Source of the DNA: Sphingomonas sp. | GTDB lineage: Bacteria; Pseudomonadota; Alphaproteobacteria; Sphingomonadales; Sphingomonadaceae | Reading direction: 5' to 3' | NCBI RefSeq assembly: GCF_017304635.1 | Contig: NZ_JAFKMA010000001.1 | Location: 1 to 64,000, forward strand | DNA: 64,000 nucleotides | Shown here: positions 35,129 through 44,852 of the stretch, one piece after another | How positions within the stretch are numbered: the stretch's first letter is position 1 | Layout of the letters: every line of letters starts with the position of its first letter | The notes under the pieces: generated by a model | What the model saw: only the letters and a program-made list of their open reading frames with translations | Databases searched by the model: none | Told to the model about the DNA's origin: nothing | Translations under genes and position numbers: made by a program

Positions 35129-36262
35129 ATGGCTGATCCTGCCGACCTCATCCGCTGGCGTCCGTCCGCGATCTCGCGCTGGCGGCCCGAGCGCTTCGAC
35201 GTGGCGGCGGCCGAGCTGCCGCTGATCGCCGCGTCCGACGCGCGGCCGATCCTGCCCGAGCTCGATTTGTGGGACAGCTGGCCGCTCGAGCATCCCGACG
35301 GCCGCATCGTGCGGCGTGGTGGACGCGAGTGGTGGTTCATGCTGTCGGCACCGCGCTTTCCCGATCCCGGACAGCGCCACGACGCCGCGCGGATCCGGTT
35401 GATCGCGCGCGATGGCGACGGCTGGCACGATTTCGGTCCCGCGCTGCCCGACGATGCCAATCCCGGCAGCCGCGAATGGGCCGGCTCCGCCGTCTTGTGG
35501 GACGAGGACGGCCATCTGTCGCTGTTCTTCACCGCCGCCGGGCGGCGCGACCGGCCGCACAGTTTCGAGCAGCGCATGTTCGTCAGCGATGCCCGCCTGA
35601 CCGACGACGGCATCACCGGCTGGACCACCCCGCGCCAGATCGTCGCGAGCGACGGCCGCCGCTATTCCCCCGCCGACGAGGCCGATGGCGAACCCGGCGC
35701 GATCAAGGCGTTCCGCGACCCCGCTTTCTTCCGCGACCCGGCGACGGGCGCCGACCATGTGCTGTTCGCGGCGAGCGCAGGGTGGGACGCGGATTCCTAT
35801 AACGGCGTCGTCGGCGTCGCCACGCGCGACGGCGACGGCTGGCGGCTCGACGATCCGCTGGTCGAGGCGGTCGGCGTCAACAACGAGCTCGAACGGCCGC
35901 ATATCCGGATGTTCGGCGGGCGGTATTACCTGTTCTTCTCGACCCAGGGGCGGACGTTCTCGCCCGAATGGCAGCGCGGCCCGAACGGGCTGTACGGACT
36001 GGTCGCCGATACGGTGCGGGGGCCGTGGCGGCCGGTCAACGGCTCCGGGCTGATCGCCGCCAACCCGGCGAGCGAGCCGACCCAGGCGTATAGCTGGTGG
36101 GTCGACGGCGACGGCCGCGTCCACAGCTTCATCGATCATTGGGGGATGCGGGGGCGCGGATTCGCCGACGATCTCTCGCTGCTGCGCGGCCAGTTCGGGG
36201 GAACGCCGGCGCCCGTCTTCGCGATCGCCGCGGACGGCAACGGCGTCCGGATCGAGCGCTAG
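35129..36262 (+). CDS. GH68 levansucrase/beta-fructofuranosidase
   Basis: A 377-residue enzyme of family GH68. The nucleophile Asp49 is in LDLWDSWPL, the transition-state Asp197 in FRDPAFF and the acid/base Glu255 in NNELERPH. GH68 enzymes split sucrose and pass the fructose to water, sucrose or a growing levan chain. No cleavable signal peptide is seen, as in Zymomonas-type GH68 proteins, so export, if any, would be unconventional. It follows GH36 by 51 bp and its stop overlaps the end of the convergent lacI gene by 4 bp. Hydrolysis against polymerisation cannot be decided from sequence. Confidence 0.9.
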   Translation: MADPADLIRWRPSAISRWRPERFDVAAAELPLIAASDARPILPELDLWDSWPLEHPDGRIVRRGGREWWFMLSAPRFPDPGQRHDAARIRLIARDGDGWHDFGPALPDDANPGSREWAGSAVLWDEDGHLSLFFTAAGRRDRPHSFEQRMFVSDARLTDDGITGWTTPRQIVASDGRRYSPADEADGEPGAIKAFRDPAFFRDPATGADHVLFAASAGWDADSYNGVVGVATRDGDGWRLDDPLVEAVGVNNELERPHIRMFGGRYYLFFSTQGRTFSPEWQRGPNGLYGLVADTVRGPWRPVNGSGLIAANPASEPTQAYSWWVDGDGRVHSFIDHWGMRGRGFADDLSLLRGQFGGTPAPVFAIAADGNGVRIER

Positions 36263-37290
36263 GCGCTGTCGCGCACGACGAGCTCGACGGGGAGTACGAC
36301 CGAGGGGTCGTCCTCGCCGCCCATCCGCGCGAACAGGGCGTCGATCATCAACCGCGCGCCGTGCCGGATGTCCTGCCGCACCGTGGTCAGCCGCGGCACA
36401 GTCTGCGTCGCCAGCGGCAGGTCGTCGAACCCGACCACCGCGATCCGTTCCGGCACGGCGACATCGTGATCGGCGAGCACGCGCAACGTCGCCATCGCGG
36501 TCAGGTCGGAATGCGCGATGATCGCGTCGATCGAGCCGTCCAGCCGCTCGATATGCGCGGCGATATCTTCCTCCATGCCGTCGGCGGCGAGGTGGGTCTT
36601 CAGCACCGCGATCTCGCCGATGCCTGCCGCCTGCGCGGCCTCGCAGGCCCCGCGATAGCGTTCGGCGATCTCCGGCGGCGCGATGTCGCCCATGAACGCC
36701 AGCCGCCGCCGCCCGCTCGCGATCAGGTGATCGGCGGCGAGCCGTCCCCCGGTGCGGTTGTCGGAGCCGATCACGCATTGCCGCTGGCCGTCGGCATGGT
36801 GGCCCCAGACGACGAGCGGCCGGCACCAGGCGGCGACGCGCTCGATCGTCGCGACCTGGTTCGACTGGCCGATCACCAGCACGCCGTCGAGCATACCGGA
36901 ATCGACGATCCGTTCGAGCCAGTCGTCGTCGTCGGGCACGACGCGCGACAGCATCAGGTCGTAGCCCGCCTCGGTCAGCCCATCGGCGAGGTAGCCGAGC
37001 AGCGCCATGAAGAACGGGTCGGAGATATGCTGGGTGCGGTCGTGGCCCAGCGGCACGACGACGCCGACGACGCCGGTGCGTTGCGTGCGCAGCTTGCTCG
37101 CCATCTGGTTGGGGCGGAAATTGTGTTCGCGGGCCAGCGCCTCGATCTTCTCGCGCGTCTTGGCGTTCACCACCGACTTGCCGGCGAGCGCGCGCGACAC
37201 GGTGCCCGCCGACACGCCAGCCATTTTCGCCAGATCGTCGAGCGTGCGGATCGTGCGGCCGCCGCCTGCGCGTGGATTACCCGTTTTCAT
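36259..37290 (-). CDS. LacI family repressor of the sucrose/fructan cluster
   Basis: A 343-residue LacI-type regulator. The HTH and hinge helix are TLDDLAKMAGVSAGTVSRALAGKSVVNAKTREKI ... FRPNQMASKLRTQ (residues 16-70). The periplasmic-binding-protein-like sugar domain follows (VVGVVVPLGHDRTQHISDPFF; VIGSDNRTGGRLAADHL; VVGFDDLPLATQTVPRLTTVRQD). It is divergent from GH32, and a LacI-type palindrome (37376-37391) lies between them, so it very likely controls itself, GH32, the MFS-GH36-GH68 transcript and the TonB receptor. Inducer: sucrose, fructose or a derivative (inference). Confidence 0.93.
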   Translation of the reverse strand: MKTGNPRAGGGRTIRTLDDLAKMAGVSAGTVSRALAGKSVVNAKTREKIEALAREHNFRPNQMASKLRTQRTGVVGVVVPLGHDRTQHISDPFFMALLGYLADGLTEAGYDLMLSRVVPDDDDWLERIVDSGMLDGVLVIGQSNQVATIERVAAWCRPLVVWGHHADGQRQCVIGSDNRTGGRLAADHLIASGRRRLAFMGDIAPPEIAERYRGACEAAQAAGIGEIAVLKTHLAADGMEEDIAAHIERLDGSIDAIIAHSDLTAMATLRVLADHDVAVPERIAVVGFDDLPLATQTVPRLTTVRQDIRHGARLMIDALFARMGGEDDPSVVLPVELVVRDSA

Positions 37291-37375
37291 TCAACCCCTT
37301 GGCACGGCCGATTGCCGGTGTGCCGAGCCATTGTAACGTTCTTCCCGGCAAAATCCACGCTTTGCGAACACGGTA

Positions 37376-37391
37376 TTGCAATCGATTGCAT
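37376..37391. promoter_or_regulatory. LacI-type operator between lacI and GH32
   Basis: TTGCAATCGATTGCAT contains the perfect 14-bp palindrome TGCAATCGATTGCA and differs at one position from the site at 43056-43071. It lies 46 bp before the GH32 start and 85 bp before lacI, so it can serve both. Confidence 0.88.
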
Positions 37392-37437
37392 AGAGCGATA
37401 GCGCAGTCGGCGTTTCGCCTTTCACCGAGGACATGCG

Positions 37438-38832
37438 ATGCGCCCCGCCTATCACTATGCGCCTGCCGCGAACTGGCTGAGCGATCCCAACGGGCTCGTG
37501 TTCGTCGATGGCGAGTGGCATCTGTTCTACCAGTACAATCCGCACGGCGACCAATGGGGGCACATGGCCTGGGGCCACGCGATCAGCCGCGATCTGGTCG
37601 CGTGGGACGAGCGCCCGCCGGCGCTGCTGGAGGACGAGCGGCACCTGATCTTTTCGGGCAGCGCGGTGGTCGATACGGCGAACAGCGCGGGGTTCGGGGC
37701 AGGGGCATTGGTCGCGATCTACACCGGCGCCAGCCAGCAGGGCGGGCATCAGGTCCAGTGCCTCGCCGCGAGCAACGACGGCGGGCGCAACTGGCACAAG
37801 TTCGACGGCAATCCGGTGCTCGACCGCGACATGGCCGATTTCCGCGATCCCAACGTGTTCTGGCACGAGGGGACACGGCGCTGGATCATGGTCGTCGCGC
37901 TGTCGAACGAGGATCGCGCGTTGGTCTATGCATCGGACGATCTGAAGGCGTGGCGTGAGGTGTCGGCGATCGGGCCGTTCGGGCTGACCGGGCGCGTGTG
38001 GGAATGTCCGCTGCTGATCGAACTGCCGGTCGAGGGCGGCGAGGCGACGCGGTGGCTGTTCAAGGTCGACCTGCTGGCGGGCGGGCCGGGCTCCGGCGCG
38101 ATCGCGCTGACCGGCACGTTCGACGGGGAGCGGTTCGCGGCCGATCGCGATGCGACCGGCGAGGTGGCGGTGATCGAGGTCGATTACGGGCGTGATTTCT
38201 ACGCGGCGATCGCGTGGCACGCCCCGCGCGATGCCGCCGGGCGACCGTGCTGGATCGGCTGGATGGGCAATCACGGTTATCAGGCGAGCTTGCCGCACCG
38301 CGGCTGGCGCGGGGCGATGAGCGTGCCGCGCTGGATCGGGTTGCGGGTCGAGGGCGACCGCTATCGGCTGGTGCAATCGGTCGAGCCGGCGGTCGCGGCG
38401 GCGTTCGTGCCGATGCAGCGCTGGTCGGGCATCGCCATCGAAAGCCGCATCCCGATCGCGTCGCGGATCGGGCTCGTGCGGCACGATCCGTCGCAGCCGG
38501 TGACCGTGACGCTGACGGATGCGGCGAGCGGTCGCGTGACGATCGCGATCGGAGAGGGCGGCATCGCGATCGACCGCGCCGCCGCCGTGCATGGCGCGTT
38601 CGACGCGACCGTGGATACCGCCGCGTTCGACGGCGCGATCGACCTGTGGCTCGACGTCGCGACGCTGGAGATCGCATCGGCGGACGGCGGCACCTGGGCG
38701 AGCCTGCAACATTGCCTGAGCGGGGAGATGGTCACCGTCCGGGTCGAATGCGCGGCCTTGGTGGATGTTGCGGTGGCGGCGTTCGTCGGCGAGGCCGACC
38801 TGCCCGCACGGAGTATCGCCGGCGCCCGCTAG
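37438..38832 (+). CDS. GH32 beta-fructofuranosidase/fructanase
   Basis: A 464-residue enzyme of family GH32, which hydrolyses sucrose, inulin or levan. The nucleophile Asp16 lies in NWLSDPNG (canonical NDPNG, with Ser in place of the first Asn), the RDP triad at 136-138 (DFRDPNVF) and the acid/base Glu189 in WECPLL. A C-terminal beta-sandwich follows. No signal peptide is visible, so it is probably cytoplasmic and acts on imported sucrose or short fructans. It is under a LacI-type operator and divergent from lacI; its end overlaps the convergent halogenase gene by 4 bp. Confidence 0.92.
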   Translation: MRPAYHYAPAANWLSDPNGLVFVDGEWHLFYQYNPHGDQWGHMAWGHAISRDLVAWDERPPALLEDERHLIFSGSAVVDTANSAGFGAGALVAIYTGASQQGGHQVQCLAASNDGGRNWHKFDGNPVLDRDMADFRDPNVFWHEGTRRWIMVVALSNEDRALVYASDDLKAWREVSAIGPFGLTGRVWECPLLIELPVEGGEATRWLFKVDLLAGGPGSGAIALTGTFDGERFAADRDATGEVAVIEVDYGRDFYAAIAWHAPRDAAGRPCWIGWMGNHGYQASLPHRGWRGAMSVPRWIGLRVEGDRYRLVQSVEPAVAAAFVPMQRWSGIAIESRIPIASRIGLVRHDPSQPVTVTLTDAASGRVTIAIGEGGIAIDRAAAVHGAFDATVDTAAFDGAIDLWLDVATLEIASADGGTWASLQHCLSGEMVTVRVECAALVDVAVAAFVGEADLPARSIAGAR

Positions 38833-40328
38833 GACGCGCGGCAATTCGCGGCGATGAAGTCGCGATGCAGCGGCATCCGCGCCGCCTCGGCGGTCATCGC
38901 GGCGCTCACCTTTTGCAGCCAGTCGTCCGACGCGGCGCGATAATCGAGGATCGGGTCGAGCCGCTCGGGCCAGTTGAACTGGCCGATATGCACCGCGGTC
39001 CACGACGCCGGGCCGAACAAGTCCATCTCGCGCGCGATCAGCCGGCCGAACCTGCGGAAATGGTCGATCTTGAACTGGAGCGTGTCGGGGATCGGCATCG
39101 CCGCGCACTGGCGCCACAGTGGCGAATCGTCGCGCTCGGTCAGCTTGTAGTGCAGGATCAGGAAATCGCGGATCCGCTCGGTCTCGTTGGCGGCGACGCG
39201 GTTGAACTCGTCGGTCACGACCGGATCGAAGTCGCGGTCGGGGAAGAAGGCGAGCAGCTTGGCGATGTTCGCCTGGATCAGGTGCAGGCTGGTCGATTCG
39301 AGCGGCTCCATGAACCCGCTCGACAGGCCGACCGCGATCACGTTCCGGTCCCAGCTCCGCCGCCGGCGGCCCGTCACGAAGCGCAAGGTCCGCGGTTCGG
39401 CCAGCGCCTCGCCGTCGAGATTGGCGAGCAGGGTCGCCGTCGCCTCGTCGTCGCTGATCCGCGCGGAGGCATAGACGTAGCCGTTACCGGTGCGATGTTG
39501 CAGCGGGATGCGCCATTGCCACCCGGCCGCGCACGCGGTCGATCGCGTGTAGGGCGTGAAATCGGGCGACGACGCGCACGGCACCGCGACCGCGCGATCG
39601 CACGGCAGCCAGTGCGACCATTCCTCATACCCGACCGCCAGCGTTTCCTCGATCAGCAGGCCGCGAAAGCCCGAGCAATCGATGAAGAGGTCGGCGGCAT
39701 GCACGCGGCCATCGTCCATCGTCACGCTCTCGACGAAGCCGCTCTCGCCGGTCCGCTGCACCGACTGCACGCGGCCTTCGTGCCGCACGACCTCGCGCGC
39801 CTCGGCATAGCGGCGGAGGAACGCGGCATAGAGGCCGGCGTCGAAGTGATAGGCATAGTCGAAGGTCGACCGCACATTGCGCGGATCGCTCGACGGGCGG
39901 TCGAACCGGTTCGCCTTGGCCGCCGCCCACGCCATGCTGAGATCGTCCAGCGACAACGTTCCGCCCCGCGCACGCAGCGCCAGCCAATGCTGGTGGACCG
40001 CGGCGATGTCGAACGGCCGGCCGAACGTCCCGAACGGGTGGAAGTATCGATGCCCGACCCGCGCCCAGTCGACGAACTGGATGCCGAGCTTGAACGACCC
40101 CTGCGTCGCGCGGAGGAACTCCGCCTCGTCGATCCCCAGCGTCCGATTGAACAGGCGGATCGTCGGGATCGTCGCCTCGCCGACGCCGACCGTGCCGATC
40201 GCCTCGGACTCGATCAGCGTGATTGCACAGCCTTGCGGCAGGGCGTTGGCAAGCGCGGCGGCGGTCATCCATCCGGCCGAGCCGCCGCCGACGATCACGA
40301 TCGAACGGATGCGGCGGTCGGACGTCAT
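38829..40328 (-). CDS. Flavin-dependent tryptophan-halogenase family protein
   Basis: A 499-residue FAD enzyme of the tryptophan halogenase family. The FAD motif GGGSAGW is at residues 14-20, the catalytic Lys80 in GSFKLGIQF, and the GWxWxIP block reads GWQWRIPL. Homologues in sphingomonads and Caulobacter sit beside TonB receptors for sugars; their true substrate is usually unknown and may not be free tryptophan. It lies downstream of the TonB receptor, behind an intrinsic terminator, so it is probably expressed at a reduced level from the same promoter. ATG 40328 is chosen; a GTG at 40334 would add two residues. Confidence 0.87.
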   Translation of the reverse strand: MTSDRRIRSIVIVGGGSAGWMTAAALANALPQGCAITLIESEAIGTVGVGEATIPTIRLFNRTLGIDEAEFLRATQGSFKLGIQFVDWARVGHRYFHPFGTFGRPFDIAAVHQHWLALRARGGTLSLDDLSMAWAAAKANRFDRPSSDPRNVRSTFDYAYHFDAGLYAAFLRRYAEAREVVRHEGRVQSVQRTGESGFVESVTMDDGRVHAADLFIDCSGFRGLLIEETLAVGYEEWSHWLPCDRAVAVPCASSPDFTPYTRSTACAAGWQWRIPLQHRTGNGYVYASARISDDEATATLLANLDGEALAEPRTLRFVTGRRRRSWDRNVIAVGLSSGFMEPLESTSLHLIQANIAKLLAFFPDRDFDPVVTDEFNRVAANETERIRDFLILHYKLTERDDSPLWRQCAAMPIPDTLQFKIDHFRRFGRLIAREMDLFGPASWTAVHIGQFNWPERLDPILDYRAASDDWLQKVSAAMTAEAARMPLHRDFIAANCRAS

Positions 40329-40357
40329 GGGCACGCTTTCTGCCGGACGGGCCGGGC

Positions 40358-40396
40358 AAAGAAAAGACGGGCCGGAAGCGTCATGCCTCCGGCCCG
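40358..40396 (-). terminator. Intrinsic terminator after the sugar TonB receptor gene
   Basis: Read on the minus strand, a 9-bp GC stem (40388-40396 with 40368-40376, loop of 11 nt) is followed by TCTTTTCTTT. This is a good intrinsic terminator between the TonB receptor and the halogenase-family gene and may set unequal expression of the two. Confidence 0.75.
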
Positions 40397-40443
40397 CCAG
40401 TGGCCGCGGGTAGCGAACCGCGCGGCGGGAGTAACTGTCGAGG

Positions 40444-42990
40444 TCAGAAGCTGAACCGCACCGATGCCTTGATCGCGCGTCCCTGCGCCGCGCCGGCGTT
40501 GAGCAGCGTGTTGTTGCTGCCGCCGACGAAGCCGGCCGCCCCTTGCAGCGCGACGACGTTGAACAGGTTGTACGCTTCCAGCCCGAGTTGCAGATGCTCG
40601 ACCGGCCGCACCCGGATGAACGCGCCGAACAGCGCCGATCCCGGATAGATGTTGCCGTCGCCGCCCGGCGTGCTGGTCTGGCCGTTGACGCTGATCCCGA
40701 CCTCGCCGGCCTTGGCGATGTCGTAGCTCAGCAGGCCGGTATAGGTCAGGTCTGGGATGTTGGGCGACTTCAGGAACGGCTGGCCTTGTGCCTTCGACAC
40801 CTTCGAATCGTCGTACGTCGCGCTCAGCACCAGGTTGAACCCGCCGTTGCGATAGGTCGCGAACAGCTCGACGCCCTTGTCGCGATAATTGCCCGAGATG
40901 ATGCAGGTCGGGGTGTTGACGCCCAGGATGTTGAAGCAGTTGGTCTGCGAGATCTCCTGCGACGAGATGGTGTATTTCGAATAGAAGCCCGTCAGTTCGA
41001 CCGTGTACCGACCGCCGAGCAGGTCGCCGCGATTCTTCAGGCCGAGTTCGTATTGCGTGACCGGGAAGCGCGCATTGGCGAGGCCCGCCGAGCTCAACGT
41101 GCCGTCCGCGTTGAAATAGGACGGGGTCGAGCGCGTCAGGCGGTCGGCGTTGAAGCGGACGCCGTGCGAATAGCGGCCGAACACCGACAGCGACGGCGTC
41201 ACCTTGTACAGCGCGCCGATCGAGTAATTGGTCGTGCTCTCGCCGAAATTGATGTTCTCCTTCGCCCCGTCATAGCCGAGCTGCGGGATCGAGGTGGTGA
41301 CCTGCGCGCCGGTGCGGGGATCGGTCTGCACGATCTGCGCGGTCTTGACCGCCGTGCCCGAACTGCCCTGCGCCCAGCCGGATCCGTGGAAGAATTCCTC
41401 ACGGATGCTGCCGTCGATGTTCAAATTGCCGATGTCGAGGCTGAGGTCGGCATAGGGCGCGTTGTCGGTAAAGGTCGCGTCGAACTGCTGGTTCCAGCCC
41501 TGATTGAACCCGGTCTGACCGCCGACCGCGAGCAGGTTGCCGGTCCCGTTGGGGCCGCTGACCAGATCGAGCTGCGCCGGGTTGCGCCCGGTCGCTTCGT
41601 TGATCGATCCGTTCGAATGCCAATCCTCGGCGATGCGCTGCGAATAATAGAAGTATCCGACCTTCAGGTCGAACTTCACGCTGCCGCCCAGGTCGCCATG
41701 GTACGACGCCGACAGGTCGTTGGCGACATGGTCCATGTGCGACATGTTGGTATGGACCGACGAACTGGCGCTGACATAGGTGCCGGTGAACAATTTCCCT
41801 GCATTCGGCCCGTTGGCGTAGATCAGCGACTGGCCCGCACCGACCGCGCCCGACGCCAGCCCGGCGCCGTAGAATTGCACCGCGAAGGTGCCGCTCATCC
41901 GCGCGACGCGCGCATTGTCGTCGATCGTGAGCCCGCCGCCGAAATCGTAATGTGTCTGCAACTGGACGTATTTCTGCTTGGTGCTGATGCCGTCGAGATT
42001 CTGCGTCTGCAACGAGCCGTCGGCATTGGCGAACAGCGCGTTCGAATTGAGCGCCGAATAGCCCGGAGCCTGGTTGCGCACGTCGCAGAGCGACGACGGG
42101 CGGATGTTGCTGACGCGATTGCCGCTCAGCGTGGCGGCGGTGATGCAGCCGTTATAGCTCGGCTCGCGCGTGTCGGCGACCTTGAACAGCAGCCGGACGT
42201 AGCCGCGATTGTCGGCCAGATCCTTGGTGATGTTGCCCTTCACCAGGTACGAGTTGCTGACGTTGTACGCGGCATGCTCGACCCCGCGGCCGACGTCGTA
42301 ATAGCCGCCCAGGTTGTAATAGGTCGAATCGTTGATGCTGCCGCCGATCCGCGCGTTCAGCTTCGTGAAATCGTAATTGACGCCCTTCTCGATCTCGACG
42401 AACCCGCCGTCGTTGCGGCCGGTATAGCTGATATGGTTGAGCACCGCGCCGATCGCCTGCGACGCCAGCGTCGAGGCGGTGCCCCCGCGGATCGCCTCGA
42501 CGCGCTGCGTCTGCGGGTCGGGATGCGTCCAGTAATCGTTGTTGCCGAACTGGATGTCGCCGAACAGCACGGTCGGCAGGCCGTCTTCCTGCACCTGCAC
42601 GAACGGCGAGCCGCCGGTCGGGGTGCGCAAGCCGCGGACACCGATGTTCGAGTTGCCGCCGTCGCCCTGCGTACCCGCGACCTGGATGCCGGGAATCAGG
42701 CGATAGAGTTCGGCGGTGCTGGTCGCGTTGAAGTTCGCGATATCCTTGGCATCGACCGAGCTGATCGAGGTCGAGGTGTTGAGCTTGCTGCGGTCGCCGC
42801 GCGACGCGGTGACGACGATGTCGGCCAGCGTGTCCTGCCCGGCGGCGGGATCGGCGGGCGCCGCGCTCTGGTCGGCCGGGGCCGGGGAGCCGGCGGGCGG
42901 CGGCGCGGTCTGCGCCAGCGCTGGCGCTGCGACCAGCGCCAGCCCGATCGCGGTGACCGACGCACAGGTATAAAGGCCCGAAATTCGCAT
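40444..42990 (-). CDS. TonB-dependent receptor of the sucrose/raffinose cluster
   Basis: An 848-residue outer-membrane receptor with signal peptide (ending ALAQ near residue 27), a Pro/Ala-rich linker, TonB box (DIVVTASRG), plug ([28 protein letters not shown] ... NIGVRGL ... [18 protein letters not shown]) and a barrel ending IKASVRFSF. It resembles the receptors that go with sugar loci in Xanthomonas and Caulobacter (sux type). GGAGGGGAT precedes the ATG, and a perfect LacI palindrome lies 66 bp upstream, which ties it to the GH32/GH36/GH68 genes. The likely ligand is sucrose or a sucrose-containing oligosaccharide. Confidence 0.93.
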   Translation of the reverse strand: MRISGLYTCASVTAIGLALVAAPALAQTAPPPAGSPAPADQSAAPADPAAGQDTLADIVVTASRGDRSKLNTSTSISSVDAKDIANFNATSTAELYRLIPGIQVAGTQGDGGNSNIGVRGLRTPTGGSPFVQVQEDGLPTVLFGDIQFGNNDYWTHPDPQTQRVEAIRGGTASTLASQAIGAVLNHISYTGRNDGGFVEIEKGVNYDFTKLNARIGGSINDSTYYNLGGYYDVGRGVEHAAYNVSNSYLVKGNITKDLADNRGYVRLLFKVADTREPSYNGCITAATLSGNRVSNIRPSSLCDVRNQAPGYSALNSNALFANADGSLQTQNLDGISTKQKYVQLQTHYDFGGGLTIDDNARVARMSGTFAVQFYGAGLASGAVGAGQSLIYANGPNAGKLFTGTYVSASSSVHTNMSHMDHVANDLSASYHGDLGGSVKFDLKVGYFYYSQRIAEDWHSNGSINEATGRNPAQLDLVSGPNGTGNLLAVGGQTGFNQGWNQQFDATFTDNAPYADLSLDIGNLNIDGSIREEFFHGSGWAQGSSGTAVKTAQIVQTDPRTGAQVTTSIPQLGYDGAKENINFGESTTNYSIGALYKVTPSLSVFGRYSHGVRFNADRLTRSTPSYFNADGTLSSAGLANARFPVTQYELGLKNRGDLLGGRYTVELTGFYSKYTISSQEISQTNCFNILGVNTPTCIISGNYRDKGVELFATYRNGGFNLVLSATYDDSKVSKAQGQPFLKSPNIPDLTYTGLLSYDIAKAGEVGISVNGQTSTPGGDGNIYPGSALFGAFIRVRPVEHLQLGLEAYNLFNVVALQGAAGFVGGSNNTLLNAGAAQGRAIKASVRFSF

Positions 42991-43055
42991 AGATCCCCTC
43001 CGAAACGATTTGACGTACTCCTTTCGCGGAGCATCGAGAGCCTATCTGCAATGTA

Positions 43056-43071
43056 TTGCAATCGATTGCAA
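43056..43071. promoter_or_regulatory. LacI-type operator, TonB receptor promoter
   Basis: TTGCAATCGATTGCAA is a perfect 16-bp palindrome of the LacI/PurR class. It lies 66 bp before the TonB receptor ATG and about 150 bp before the divergent TPR-2OG-oxygenase gene. A further half-like GGATTGCAG follows at 43087-43095. Confidence 0.9.
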
Positions 43072-43224
43072 GTGGTTTTCGCAAAGGATTGCAGAGTTCG
43101 GCCAAGTGGCTATTTTGCTTGGATTCCGGGGGCAGGGGGAGGGGCCGATGACAATGCCGAGTATCCGGCCGATCCGCCTGGTTTCGGATCGAACGCCACA
43201 CCACTCTGTCCGCAAAGGGATGCC

Positions 43225-44607
43225 GTGCCGGTGACCAATGCGGCGCGCGACCGGCTGAGGCAGGGATTCGCCTTCCGCGCGACGCAGCGGATTGAGGAGG
43301 CGGTCGCCACGATCGACGACGCGGCGGCGCTGGCGCCCGACGACGCCGCGATCGCGCTGGCGCAGGCGCGCATCCACTGGGAAAGCTGGCGCCCCGCCGC
43401 CGCCTTGTTCGCGCGCGTCACCGAACTGGCGCCCGACGATCCCAACGCGATCGGCGGGCTGACCGCGGCGCTTGCCGTCGAGGGGCGGCACGATGCCGCG
43501 GACGCCTTGCTGCAAGCGACCGTGACGCGTCACCCGGCATGGGTGGACGGTCATCTGCAACTCGCGCAATTGCGGCACGGTGCGGCGGCGGACGCGTTCG
43601 ACCGCAGTTTCGCCGCGGCGACGCGGGTCGTGCCGACGCACCTGCCGCTATGGCTTGCCTGGTTTCGCCTGCTGGCGACGGCGCGCGACTGGGCCGGCGC
43701 GCGGCGCGTGCTCGCGCAGGCGACCGCGCAAGCGGGGCGGCAGCGCGCGCTCGATCTCTGCGCGATCTTCCTGGCCAGCGAATCCGACGAAGCGGCGACC
43801 GATCCCCGGCTGTTCGACGCGGCGGCGGGCGTCGACGACCCCGGGCTCGACCTGTGCCGCGTGCGCTTCTGGTTGCGCAACGCTCGCCCCGATCGGGCCG
43901 AGGCGATCGCGCTGGCACGGATCGACGGGCCGGCCGCGCGCACCTTCTGGCCGTATCTGTCGCTGGCCTGGCGACTGATGGACGATTCGCGCGCAACGTG
44001 GTTCGATGGCGGCACTGCCTATATCGCGGCGACCGACATCGAGATGCCGCCGGCGGAGCGAGCCGCCCTCGCGGCCACCGTCCGCGGATTGCTCGCGACC
44101 GGCCGCCGCCACCTCGAGCAATCGGTCCGTGGCGGCATCCAGACCGAGCGCAACCTGTTCTTCCACCACGATCCGACGATCCAGCGCGCGCGCGGACGCG
44201 TGGGGACGGCGGTCGCCGACTATATCGCGGCGCTGCCGCCGATGCTCCCCGGCCATCCGTTGCTCGGGCCGGCGCGCGACACGATGCTGTTCGAGGGTAG
44301 CTGGTCGGTGCTCCTGCGCGGGGACGGCCACCACGCGCCGCACACGCACAGCCGCGGATGGATCAGCTCGGCATTCTATCTCGACCTGCCCGATACCGCA
44401 GGCGACCCCGACCCCCATGCCGGCCACCTCGCTTTCGGCACGCCACCGCTGGAGCTCGGACTGGATTTGCCGCCAATCCACCGCGTCGAACCGGCCCCGG
44501 CGAGGCTGGTCCTGTTCCCCTCGACGACATGGCACGCCACGCTGCCCTTCGCGACGGGCGAGCGGTTGACGATAGCTTTCGACGTCGCGGTGCCCGCCGC
44601 CGGATGA
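43225..44607 (+). CDS. TPR protein with C-terminal 2OG-Fe(II) oxygenase domain
   Basis: A protein of about 460 residues. The first half is helical TPR-like (RIEEAVATIDDAAALAPDDAAIALAQARIHWES; FARVTELAPDDPNAIGGL). The last 200 residues match the putative 2OG-Fe(II) oxygenase type: HTHSRGWISSAFYLDLP supplies the HxH pair, and LVLFPSTTWHATLPF with RLTIAFDV supplies the distal His and the 2OG Arg. A GTG start at 43225, or at 43231, is used, with AAAGGG upstream. Such proteins often sit beside TonB receptors and halogenase homologues in sphingomonads. Its promoter faces the LacI-type palindrome at 43056, so it may belong to the same regulon. Confidence 0.82.
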   Translation: MPVTNAARDRLRQGFAFRATQRIEEAVATIDDAAALAPDDAAIALAQARIHWESWRPAAALFARVTELAPDDPNAIGGLTAALAVEGRHDAADALLQATVTRHPAWVDGHLQLAQLRHGAAADAFDRSFAAATRVVPTHLPLWLAWFRLLATARDWAGARRVLAQATAQAGRQRALDLCAIFLASESDEAATDPRLFDAAAGVDDPGLDLCRVRFWLRNARPDRAEAIALARIDGPAARTFWPYLSLAWRLMDDSRATWFDGGTAYIAATDIEMPPAERAALAATVRGLLATGRRHLEQSVRGGIQTERNLFFHHDPTIQRARGRVGTAVADYIAALPPMLPGHPLLGPARDTMLFEGSWSVLLRGDGHHAPHTHSRGWISSAFYLDLPDTAGDPDPHAGHLAFGTPPLELGLDLPPIHRVEPAPARLVLFPSTTWHATLPFATGERLTIAFDVAVPAAG

Positions 44608-44644
44608 TGCCAGGATGAGTAACGCGGGCCTGTCCGCCAAATAT

Positions 44645-44692
44645 TTGGTCGGGGCGACAGGATTCGAACCTGCGACCCCCACACCCCCAGTG
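44645..44692. repeat. Left attachment repeat, 48 bp, partial tRNA-Pro
   Basis: This stretch is identical over 48 bp to 53259-53306, the 3' part of tRNA-Pro(GGG). It lacks the 5' half of the tRNA, so it is a remnant and not a gene. It marks the left border of the integrated element; integrase starts 160 bp further in. Confidence 0.93.
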
Positions 44693-44819
44693 CGGGCCAG
44701 CGAGTTTTCCGGGCGTTACCCAAATTTACGCCAGATGCCGTTAACCACGGATTTCCGCCGTTTTTGAACTACCGGCCTTTACAACCGATGGCGTCCAGTG
44801 GCACCAGATTACCGAAATC

Positions 44820-44850
44820 TGATGCCCATTTGATGCCCGGAGCGATGCCC
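44820..44850. repeat. Candidate integrase arm-type sites, left end
   Basis: GATGCCC occurs three times, at 44821, 44832 and 44844, spaced 11 and 12 bp, just before the integrase ATG. The first two copies with their spacer resemble the right-end site at 53173-53193 at 14 of 19 positions. This is the helical spacing expected of arm sites of a tyrosine integrase. Confidence 0.55.
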
Positions 44851-44852
44851 AC

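Noticed and set aside
40543..43224. Plus-strand extension that would make the TPR-2OG protein over 1300 residues long
   Set aside because: The extension runs antisense through the TonB receptor and has no domain; the TPR part starts near 43225 after an AAAGGG site.
44646..44692. A second tRNA-Pro gene at the left end of the island
   Set aside because: Only the 3' part of the tRNA is present; after 44692 the sequence no longer pairs, so it is an attachment-site remnant.
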